Shown: in pieces, positions 1 through 6,406 of the stretch
How the letters are laid out: every line of letters starts with the position of its first letter
Position numbering within the stretch: position 1 is the first letter of the stretch
Assembly: GCA_017472905.1 (NCBI GenBank)
Contig: JAFUNW010000305.1
Span: 1-9,152, forward strand
Reading direction: 5' to 3'
From: Bacteroidaceae bacterium
GTDB lineage: Bacteria > Bacteroidota > Bacteroidia > Bacteroidales > Bacteroidaceae
Length of the DNA stretch: 9,152 nucleotides
The notes under the pieces: model-generated
The model's input: only the letters and a program-made list of their open reading frames with translations
What the model was told of the DNA's origin: nothing
Databases searched by the model: none
Made by a program: the position numbers and the translations under genes

Positions 1-1
1 G

Positions 2-2410
2 GCCGGTTATCCTACAGCTATCCACTGCGACTATGAATGGAAAGAGGAAATAGCTAATCCTGCGGTTTTGGTACAGACAGAGTATGCATCGAAGAGCATG
101 CTTACTTCGGATAAGGAGGAATTGGTATTGCCCATATCTGAAAATGAAACAGGGTTCAGCGTCAACGTGAATCTTCAGTTGAGCGAATCTGCCTATTATG
201 GCACACTTTTGGCCGGTGATGGGTTTACAGTAGGAGTCGGACAGTCTGATGCGAAACTCTATATACAAATAGGTGATACGCGTTATGTCAGCAGCAACAA
301 ACTCTATACGTCTGACAACTGGGCGACAAACTCTTCCGGTACAAGTGGAGATAATTGGCCTACTCCGTTGAAGGCTTTCAACCTGTCGTTGACCTATGAT
401 GGAACACAATTAATTCTATATCGCAATGGGTTGATTGAAATGTGCTTGGCAGACGTGACTCTAAGCCGACCTGAGAAAATCCTGGTTGGAGGATATACCG
501 GATTGTTAAACAGTGTAGTAGCTTATGAGGGAGGTGTCAGTCAGGCAACCTTGAAGAGTTTGTTGAATCAGCAGATTCTGCAATCGCTTTCCATACCGGC
601 ACAAGTTATTACCGACTTGGTACTTCCTGAAAAATTGGGTGGAGAAAAGGTAGAGTGGATTTCCGATAATCCGGAGATCATTCGGGCCGATGGAACATTC
701 ATTGCACCGGAAACGGAGACGCTTGTGCATTTGACAGCTCGTGTACAGGATGCAGAGCGTAGCTTCGAGGTCGCAGCTCTTCCTCGTGATATCGAAAAGA
801 ACTTGCTTGTTGCTTACGATTTTGAGGCTGAAAACCTTTATGAAAGCAATGGTAAGAAATATGTGAAAGATGCAAGTGCCCATCGTTTCGACCTGCTTTT
901 ACAAGGTTCGGCTTCGATAGACGGAACGTTGAATCTGACAGCAAATAAAGCCGTTGCCTTTTCTACGAACGGATATGCTGTAGTCCCGGCAGAAGTAATG
1001 GATAGCTTGCGGAGTTATACAGTTTTGTTCAAGGCTACCCCCTCTTCGTTGCAAGCGGCTCCGAGATTCTATGATTTCGGTTACTCTTCGGGAAACAGTC
1101 TCTTTTTACGTGCCAATACGTTGGCTGCCGGAATTAAATATAATGGTGGAACTACTACGATGGTAAGCGGAGCTACCGCGTTGCAGTCCGGTACGACTTA
1201 TTTGGTTGCTGTAACCTTTGATGCTGCAACGAAAGATACTCGAATTTACATAGACGGAGAGTTGGTCGGAAGCGGAACAAACAACCAAAACGAGGCTTAT
1301 ATGATAGCAGAGAATGCGGCATGTAATCGCAATTATATAGGAAGAACGCAATGGTGGGACAGCTCCGTAGCTAATGACAACGGCGATTATGTAGGAACCT
1401 TGGATGATTTATCTGTTTACAATACGGCCCTGACGGTTAATGAGATTAAGAATCTGCAAGGGATTCGGCAAGAAAATGAAGATTTGAACATTGATTGTAC
1501 TGCTTATGTACAGAATCCCGGATTTGAAGCTTCGTATAGTGTCTTGGCCGGTTCGGGCGTAACTTCCGATAGAGCCATTTATGTTCCGGAAGGCTGGAGA
1601 GTAAATTACACCAACGGAAATGAAAATGACATGAGCATATTGAACTCTTCTTGCCTCTATGCAAGTTTGTTTGCTTCTGTGCCTTTGACAGCTTCCAATG
1701 AGAAAAACGCTTATTTGGTACGGCATAAGTGGGGGACATCTTCTATTGCATTGACGCAGACGAATGATACTTTGCCGGCCGGTTACTACCGTCTTTCTGC
1801 TGATATGTGGCAAAGTGGTAGTGGAGGTAGCGGTTCTGTATGGGCAACCTCCAATGGAGAGACTGTAAGTGGAACTGCACCGACCAGTGCTTCCGATTGG
1901 CAAACAGGTCATGTCGTATTTGGCTATAAGGGTAGCGGTGAAGTTGTTTGGGGTGTGACAGCACTTCACACAGCGAATGGAAGTGAGATGTTTGTCGGAT
2001 TCGATAACCTCAAACTTACGGATGTGACAGCAAATCGTTCGGAAGAAGAAATCTATGAACTGCTAATCTCCATGACTGCTGTAGCCAAAGAGAAGTTAAG
2101 CGAAGAAAGCTTGGAAGATATCTATCGTCAAATTCTGCAACAAGCCTATGAACAAGCGCAAAATGTATCGGCGGCAGATGCTTACGAAGTGTTGTATGAT
2201 ACTTATAAAGCTTTGCGCAATGCCTTATTGCTTTCTCGCAATCCGGATGTCGTGAATGGAATCGAAGTCGGCACATTGGAAGAAGAAGGAGAGTCGGATG
2301 TGTATGATTTATCCGGCCGGAAACTCCTTCAAGGAATCAAAAATATTAAAGATGCTGATTTGGAAAATGGTATCTATATATATAATAGGAGAAAAATTGT
2401 AATCCGATAA
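2..2410 (+). CDS. C-terminal part of a large secreted multidomain carbohydrate-binding protein (5' end outside window)
   Basis: The frame is open from the left edge to TAA at 2408-2410, so 802 residues are visible and the true start lies upstream; a TTG at 68 is in frame but is not a credible start. Numbering from position 2, I read these domains in order. A LamG/concanavalin-A-like jelly roll spans about 50-175. An atrophied bacterial Ig-like domain spans about 195-262 (EWISDNPEIIRADGTFIAP). A second LamG-type domain spans about 267-487 (YIDGELVGSG, YIGRTQWW, GTLDDLSVYNTAL). A galactose-binding-like beta domain spans about 497-677 (NPGFEAS, PEGW, LPAGYYRLSADMW, FVGFDNLKL). A helical segment spans about 681-744. 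The last 36 residues (YDLSGRKL, ending NGIYIYNRRKIVIR) resemble the C-terminal tails of exported Bacteroidetes proteins related to type IX sorting domains. This architecture usually accompanies a polysaccharide-degrading or other catalytic N-terminal domain, which is not visible here. Export and glycan binding are inferred; the specific function is unknown. Confidence 0.85.
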   Translation, partial: AGYPTAIHCDYEWKEEIANPAVLVQTEYASKSMLTSDKEELVLPISENETGFSVNVNLQLSESAYYGTLLAGDGFTVGVGQSDAKLYIQIGDTRYVSSNKLYTSDNWATNSSGTSGDNWPTPLKAFNLSLTYDGTQLILYRNGLIEMCLADVTLSRPEKILVGGYTGLLNSVVAYEGGVSQATLKSLLNQQILQSLSIPAQVITDLVLPEKLGGEKVEWISDNPEIIRADGTFIAPETETLVHLTARVQDAERSFEVAALPRDIEKNLLVAYDFEAENLYESNGKKYVKDASAHRFDLLLQGSASIDGTLNLTANKAVAFSTNGYAVVPAEVMDSLRSYTVLFKATPSSLQAAPRFYDFGYSSGNSLFLRANTLAAGIKYNGGTTTMVSGATALQSGTTYLVAVTFDAATKDTRIYIDGELVGSGTNNQNEAYMIAENAACNRNYIGRTQWWDSSVANDNGDYVGTLDDLSVYNTALTVNEIKNLQGIRQENEDLNIDCTAYVQNPGFEASYSVLAGSGVTSDRAIYVPEGWRVNYTNGNENDMSILNSSCLYASLFASVPLTASNEKNAYLVRHKWGTSSIALTQTNDTLPAGYYRLSADMWQSGSGGSGSVWATSNGETVSGTAPTSASDWQTGHVVFGYKGSGEVVWGVTALHTANGSEMFVGFDNLKLTDVTANRSEEEIYELLISMTAVAKEKLSEESLEDIYRQILQQAYEQAQNVSAADAYEVLYDTYKALRNALLLSRNPDVVNGIEVGTLEEEGESDVYDLSGRKLLQGIKNIKDADLENGIYIYNRRKIVIR

Positions 2411-2436
2411 AGGAGAAGCAATACCTGAAAAGGTTC

Positions 2437-2486
2437 AAAAAGGCTGTGATATTCTATTGCTTAAAAGGTATCACAGCTTTTTTTGT
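2437..2486 (+). terminator. Rho-independent terminator after the surface-protein gene
   Basis: The arm GCTGTGATA (2443-2451) pairs perfectly with TATCACAGC (2469-2477). The stem extends outward through a G-U pair and several A-T pairs (2437-2442 with 2478-2483). The loop is 17 bases, and a run of T follows from 2478. It starts 27 bases after the stop codon and separates this gene from the leucine operon. The flanking A-tract could let it act on the opposite strand too, but no opposing gene is seen. Confidence 0.85.
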
Positions 2487-2657
2487 GTTTCAGTGTCTAG
2501 GCTTAGATTTAATTTCTCCCCAATAAAGCTCTTTAATATCTGTAAGAAGAACTAAGAATTCGGACAGAAATCAACTTGAAAATGTTTTTAGTAGTAAAAA
2601 AGATAGTTAAAACAAGAAAAAACTTTCTTTTTTCTTTTTCGGTTAAAAAAAACTCTT
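2487..2657. other. AT-rich intergenic stretch upstream of the leu promoter
   Basis: I see no gene, RNA gene or repeat family here. The end nearest the promoter has runs of A then T, including a 9-base inverted repeat (2614-2622 with 2628-2636, 5-base loop). Such A/T tracts could bend DNA or act as an upstream promoter element. This is inference; no recognisable operator for a named regulator is present. Confidence 0.5.
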
Positions 2658-2665
2658 TACCTTTG
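2658..2665 (+). promoter_or_regulatory. Bacteroidetes-type -7 promoter element of the leu operon
   Basis: TACCTTTG matches the Bacteroides sigma-ABfr -7 consensus TAnnTTTG exactly. The -33 region (consensus TTTG) is represented only by a T-rich tract around 2628-2640, so that half is weak. Transcription would start near 2670-2673, leaving about 25 bases before the leader-peptide ATG at 2696 and a leader of about 215 bases before leuA. I see no second match to this consensus in the intercistronic gaps downstream, which suggests one promoter for the whole operon. Confidence 0.75.
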
Positions 2666-2695
2666 CAGCGTTAAAAATAGAAATAAGAAAGAACA

Positions 2696-2782
2696 ATGAT
2701 ACAATTCTTCAATATTCACTTGCTAAATATTATTATTCTACTAGGAATTCTGGTGGGAAGTGAGTGCTGTGTATATTGTTGA
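2696..2782 (+). CDS. Ile/Leu-rich leader peptide of the leu operon attenuator (28 codons)
   Basis: A short frame from ATG 2696-2698 to TGA 2780-2782 encodes 28 residues. Thirteen are branched-chain: Ile at 2, 7, 12, 13, 14 and 18; Leu at 9, 10, 15, 16 and 19; Val at 20 and 26. Residues 7-20 read IHLLNIIILLGILV, 11 branched-chain of 14. Three of the five Leu codons are CTA; I found no CTA in leuA. The ATG follows an A-rich stretch and lies about 25 bases after the predicted transcription start. The frame ends 18 bases before the terminator hairpin and overlaps the strand that pairs alternatively with it. Position, composition and RNA pairing fit a regulatory leader peptide like leuL or ilvL of enteric bacteria. 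It could instead be a tiny membrane protein, since the centre is hydrophobic, but that would not explain the pairings. The Cys-rich end (C24, C25, C28) has no explanation I can give. Confidence 0.85.
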   Translation: MIQFFNIHLLNIIILLGILVGSECCVYC

Positions 2783-2840
2783 ATATAAATGAAATTTTCA
2801 AAGAGCCTTTCTCACTTCCCTTGTGTGAAAGGCTTTTTTT
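2713..2840 (+). promoter_or_regulatory. Transcription attenuator with alternative hairpins controlling leuA-leuC-leuD-cimA-leuB
   Basis: Four segments can pair in exclusive ways. Segment 1 (2713-2721, core TCACTT at 2716-2721) pairs with segment 2 (2758-2766, core AAGTGA), 9 pairs including two G-U. Segment 2 in the form GGGAAGTGAG (2755-2764) pairs perfectly with segment 3, CTCACTTCCC (2811-2820), 10 pairs with no mismatch: the antiterminator. Segment 3 also supplies the upper 5' arm and loop of the terminator (2800-2815 with 2823-2838). A small hairpin, TATATT/AATATA (2772-2777 with 2782-2787), sits between segments 2 and 3 and could bring them together. A ribosome stalled on the Ile/Leu codons (2729-2743) would mask segment 1 but leave segment 2 free, so 2:3 forms and transcription continues. 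A ribosome reaching the stop codon at 2780 would cover part of segment 2, so the terminator forms. The pairings are seen in the sequence; the mechanism is inferred from known amino-acid attenuators. Confidence 0.8.
2800..2840 (+). terminator. Attenuator terminator hairpin upstream of leuA
   Basis: AGCCTTTC (2804-2811) pairs with GAAAGGCT (2827-2834). After one T-T mismatch, CAC (2813-2815) pairs with GTG (2823-2825), closing a 7-base loop. Outward the stem continues with a G-U and three A-T pairs into the T run (2834-2840). It lies between the leader-peptide stop and the leuA start 45 bases downstream, with no complete gene before it on this transcript, as expected of a conditional terminator. 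Confidence 0.88.
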
Positions 2841-2885
2841 ATTGAGAAAGCGAAAGTATGAAATAATAAAATAGAAGAAAAGAAT

Positions 2886-4382
2886 ATGAGTGACAGATTG
2901 TTTATTTTCGACACCACTCTTCGTGATGGTGAACAGGTTCCCGGTTGTCAGTTGAATACGATTGAGAAAATTCAAGTAGCAAAACAATTGGAATTATTGG
3001 GAGTCGATGTTATTGAAGCCGGATTTCCTGTATCAAGTCCGGGAGATTTTAATTCTGTGATAGAAATATCCAAAGCTGTGACATGGCCGACCATTTGTGC
3101 GTTGACCCGTGCTGTTGAACGAGATATTGATGTCGCAGCCGAAGCCTTGAAGTATGCAAGGCATAAACGTATTCATACAGGTATTGGTACAAGCGACAGC
3201 CACATTAAATATAAGTTTAATTCCAATAGAGAGGAGATTATAGAGCGTGCCGTAGCTGCTGTAAAATATGCCAAGAGGTACGTAGAAGATGTGGAGTTCT
3301 ATGCTGAAGATGCCGGCCGTACAGAAAACGAATATTTGGCCCGTGTAGTAGAAGCTGTGATTAAAGCCGGAGCAACAGTCGTTAATATTCCTGACACAAC
3401 CGGCTATTGCCTCCCCTCGGAATATGGCGCAAAAATCAACTATTTGATGGAACATGTCAATGGCATTCATAATGCCATTATTTCTACCCATTGTCACAAC
3501 GACTTGGGAATGGCAACGGCGAATACAATGGCGGGTGTGCTGAATGGAGCAAGACAAGTAGAAGTAACGATTAACGGTATTGGAGAGCGTGCCGGAAATA
3601 CATCGTTGGAAGAGGTGGCCATGATTATTAAATGTCACAATGACATCGATATAGAGTCAAACATCAATACTCAAAAGATATATCCGACTAGTCGAATGGT
3701 ATCCAGTCTGATGAATATGCCGGTACAACCCAATAAGGCCATTGTCGGACGTAATGCGTTTGCTCATTCATCGGGAATACATCAAGATGGTGTTTTGAAG
3801 AACGTGCAAACATACGAAATTATCAATCCGAAAGATGTCGGGATAGATGACAACAGCATTGTTCTGACAGCCAGAAGTGGTCGTGCTGCATTAAAGAATC
3901 GTTTGCAAACCCTTGGTGTTACGTTGGGGCAGGAGAAGTTGGATAAAGTCTATGAGGAGTTCTTGAAATTGGCCGATAAAAAGAAAGATATTAATGACGA
4001 TGATGTTCTCTTGTTAGCCGGTGCAGACAGAACACAGAATCATCGCATTAAATTAGACTATTTGCAAGTTACGAGTGGAGTCGGAGTCCAGTCGGTAGCG
4101 AGTCTTGGATTGAATATCTCCGGTGAAAAGTTCGAGAATTGTGCAAGTGGAAACGGACCGGTTGATGCAGCAATAAAAGCTTTGAAGAAAATAATAGACC
4201 GTCAGATGACTCTGAAAGAGTTTACAATCCAGGCAATCAGTAAAGGTAGTGATGATGTAGGTAAGGTTCACATGCAAGTGGAATATGATGGACAGGTATA
4301 TTACGGATTTGGAGCAAATACGGATATTATTGCCGCTTCGATTGAGGCTTACATTGATTGTATAAACAAATTCAAATTATAA
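2886..4382 (+). CDS. leuA: 2-isopropylmalate synthase
   Basis: LeuA condenses acetyl-CoA with 2-oxoisovalerate to 2-isopropylmalate, the committed step of leucine synthesis in the cytoplasm. The 498 residues fit a full-length bacterial LeuA. The N-terminal DRE-TIM barrel has DTTLRDGEQ at 9-17 and HCHND at 202-206. NGIGERAGNTSLEE begins at 230. Family knowledge makes D9, H202, H204 and N238 the divalent-metal ligands. HSSGIHQDG at 294-302 is the subdomain motif that helps close the active site. The C-terminal part (about 370-498, with GNGPVDAA at 422-429) is the LeuA allosteric dimer domain, so feedback inhibition by leucine is expected. ATG 2886 is the only sensible start because the first barrel strand begins at residue 4. 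It is the first gene after the attenuator and is followed by leuC after 9 bases. Confidence 0.97.
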   Translation: MSDRLFIFDTTLRDGEQVPGCQLNTIEKIQVAKQLELLGVDVIEAGFPVSSPGDFNSVIEISKAVTWPTICALTRAVERDIDVAAEALKYARHKRIHTGIGTSDSHIKYKFNSNREEIIERAVAAVKYAKRYVEDVEFYAEDAGRTENEYLARVVEAVIKAGATVVNIPDTTGYCLPSEYGAKINYLMEHVNGIHNAIISTHCHNDLGMATANTMAGVLNGARQVEVTINGIGERAGNTSLEEVAMIIKCHNDIDIESNINTQKIYPTSRMVSSLMNMPVQPNKAIVGRNAFAHSSGIHQDGVLKNVQTYEIINPKDVGIDDNSIVLTARSGRAALKNRLQTLGVTLGQEKLDKVYEEFLKLADKKKDINDDDVLLLAGADRTQNHRIKLDYLQVTSGVGVQSVASLGLNISGEKFENCASGNGPVDAAIKALKKIIDRQMTLKEFTIQAISKGSDDVGKVHMQVEYDGQVYYGFGANTDIIAASIEAYIDCINKFKL

Positions 4383-4391
4383 AACTAGGAT

Positions 4392-5786
4392 ATGAATACG
4401 TTATTTGATAAAATCTGGGATGCACATGTTGTGCAGAATGTGGAAGATGGTCCGACACAGCTTTATATAGATAGACTGTATTGTCACGAAGTAACCAGTC
4501 CGCAGGCTTTCGAAGGTTTAAGGGCAAGGGGATTGCAATGTTTCCGTCCGAAGCAGATTTTCTGTATGCCAGATCATAATACTCCAACTCATGATCAGGA
4601 TAAACCGATAGAAGATCCTGTTTCAAAGACACAAGTGGATACTTTGGAAAAGAATGCGAAAGATTTTGGACTGACACATTTTGGTATGATGCATCCCAAG
4701 AATGGTATTATCCATGTGGTAGGTCCTGAGCGTGGCTTATCCTTGCCGGGAATGACGATCGTTTGTGGAGATTCCCATACGTCTACACACGGTGCGGTAG
4801 GTGCAGTAGCTTTCGGTATCGGAACCTCGGAGGTCGAAATGGTAATGGCCTCGCAATGTATATTACAACAGAAACCCAAGTCGATGCGTATTAATGTAGA
4901 GGGTGTGCTTCAAAAGGGAGTTACTGCAAAAGATATTGCTTTATATCTGATGTCTGAACTGACGACTTCGGGAGCTACCGGCTATTTTATTGAATATGCA
5001 GGTTCTACCATTCGGGCATTAAGCATGGAAGGTAGACTTACGTTGTGTAATCTCTCTATCGAAATGGGTGCACGTGGCGGCTTTATCGCTCCGGACGAAA
5101 CAACTTTTGAATACTTGAAGGGAAGAGAATATGCTCCGCAGGGAAATGATTGGGAAAAAGCAGTTGAATATTGGAAAACATTGAAAAGTGGAGAAGATGC
5201 TGTATTTGATAAAGAATTGAATTTCAAAGCGGAAGATATAGAACCGATGGTGACTTATGGAACCAATCCCGGTATGGGCATCGGAATATCACAAGAAATA
5301 CCCGGTCTGGATACAATTCCGGAGGCCGGAAAGATTTCATATATGAAGTCATTGGACTATATGGGCTTTGCCCCTCAAGAAAAAATGTTAGGGAAAAAGG
5401 TAGACTATGTTTTTCTTGGAGCTTGTACCAATGGACGCATTGAAGATTTTCGTGCTTTTGCATCAATCGTAAAAGGAAAGAAGAAAGCCGAACATGTTAC
5501 TGCTTGGTTGGTTCCCGGCTCGTGGATGGTGGATTCTCAAATACGTGAAGAAGGCTTGGATGTAATTCTGAAACAGGCCGGATTTGAAATCCGACAACCC
5601 GGATGTTCTGCTTGCTTGGCAATGAATGATGATAAAATACCGGCAGGAAAACTTTCTGTGTCAACTTCCAATCGGAATTTCGAAGGTAGACAAGGACCGG
5701 GAGCGCGAACCGTATTGGCTAGTCCGTTGGTTGCTGCTGCTGCCGCAATAACCGGAGTGATTACCGACCCAAGAGATTTCCTGTAA
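4392..5786 (+). CDS. leuC: 3-isopropylmalate dehydratase large subunit
   Basis: LeuC is the catalytic, iron-sulfur subunit of isopropylmalate isomerase and works as a complex with LeuD, converting 2- to 3-isopropylmalate. At 464 residues it has the usual length for the separate large subunit of the aconitase family. The three 4Fe-4S ligands are in place: C345 in GACTNGR (343-349), and C405 and C408 in GCSACLAMN (404-412). GDSHTSTHGA (126-135) and STSNRNFEGRQG (424-435) are active-site signatures of the family. The start lies 9 bases after the leuA stop. The stop TAA is followed at once by a second in-frame TAA. If the CimA assignment of the downstream gene is right, this isomerase also handles citramalate. 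Confidence 0.97.
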   Translation: MNTLFDKIWDAHVVQNVEDGPTQLYIDRLYCHEVTSPQAFEGLRARGLQCFRPKQIFCMPDHNTPTHDQDKPIEDPVSKTQVDTLEKNAKDFGLTHFGMMHPKNGIIHVVGPERGLSLPGMTIVCGDSHTSTHGAVGAVAFGIGTSEVEMVMASQCILQQKPKSMRINVEGVLQKGVTAKDIALYLMSELTTSGATGYFIEYAGSTIRALSMEGRLTLCNLSIEMGARGGFIAPDETTFEYLKGREYAPQGNDWEKAVEYWKTLKSGEDAVFDKELNFKAEDIEPMVTYGTNPGMGIGISQEIPGLDTIPEAGKISYMKSLDYMGFAPQEKMLGKKVDYVFLGACTNGRIEDFRAFASIVKGKKKAEHVTAWLVPGSWMVDSQIREEGLDVILKQAGFEIRQPGCSACLAMNDDKIPAGKLSVSTSNRNFEGRQGPGARTVLASPLVAAAAAITGVITDPRDFL

Positions 5787-5809
5787 TAAAAAACTAAAAC
5801 AACAAGACG

Positions 5810-6406
5810 ATGAAACAAAAATTTGATATCATAGAGAGTACTTGCGTTCCCCTTCCACTTGAGAATGTAGATACAGACCAAATTATACCTGCACGTTTTC
5901 TGAAAGCGACAACCAGAGATGAGAAATTCTTTGGAGACAATCTTTTTCGTGATTGGAGATACGACAAAGAAGGAAATTTGAAACCGGACTTTGTTCTCAA
6001 CAATCCCCTTTACGGAGGTGAAATCCTTGTCGCAGGTAAGAATTTTGGTAGTGGATCCAGTCGGGAGCATGCGGCGTGGGCAATCGCCGGATATGGGTTT
6101 AAAGTTGTTATATCTAGTTTCTTTGCAGATATTCATAAGAACAACGAATTGAATAACTTCGTTCTTCCTGTAGTTGTGAGCGAACATTTTCTTGCCAACT
6201 TGTTTACTAGCATTCAGGCCAATCCGAAGATGCAGGTAAGGGTGGATGTTCCTAACCAAACCGTTACAAATCTGTCTACCGGAGAGAGCGAGACTTTCGA
6301 GATAAACGGATATAAGAAATATTGTTTGATGAATGCTCTGGATGACATAGATTTCTTGTTGGAGAATCGGGAAAAGATAGAAGCATGGGAAAAAATGTCC
6401 AGATAG
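5810..6406 (+). CDS. leuD: 3-isopropylmalate dehydratase small subunit
   Basis: LeuD is the small, swivelling-domain subunit that completes the active site of LeuC. The 198 residues match the usual separate LeuD. Conserved segments are LENVDTDQIIPARF (17-30), the substrate-loop motif NFGSGSSREHAAWAI (78-92), and FADIHKNNELNNFVLP (105-120). The C-terminal NGYKKYCLMNALDDI (166-180) is also typical. It lies 23 bases after leuC, the expected partner order. Its last 22 bases overlap the start of the next gene in another frame, suggesting translational coupling with it. Confidence 0.96.
   Translation: MKQKFDIIESTCVPLPLENVDTDQIIPARFLKATTRDEKFFGDNLFRDWRYDKEGNLKPDFVLNNPLYGGEILVAGKNFGSGSSREHAAWAIAGYGFKVVISSFFADIHKNNELNNFVLPVVVSEHFLANLFTSIQANPKMQVRVDVPNQTVTNLSTGESETFEINGYKKYCLMNALDDIDFLLENREKIEAWEKMSR

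Noticed and set aside
68..70. TTG as a possible start for the first gene
   Set aside because: The frame remains open to the left edge with protein-like sequence (GYPTAIHCDYEW), no signal peptide follows the TTG, and the domains suggest a longer exported protein.
2614..2636. A-run/T-run inverted repeat just upstream of the promoter as a terminator or operator
   Set aside because: It is pure A/T-tract symmetry with little GC, could arise by composition alone, and lies upstream of the predicted transcription start.
2696..2782. The 28-codon frame as a small membrane protein or lipoprotein
   Set aside because: It is hydrophobic, but there is no proper lipobox before the Cys residues, and its overlap with the antiterminator strand and its Ile/Leu codon content fit a leader peptide better.
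2666..2885. T-box or metabolite riboswitch in the leu leader
   Set aside because: I see no T-box consensus (TGGNACCGCG-like) or known aptamer core, and the short Ile/Leu frame with alternative pairings already explains the leader.
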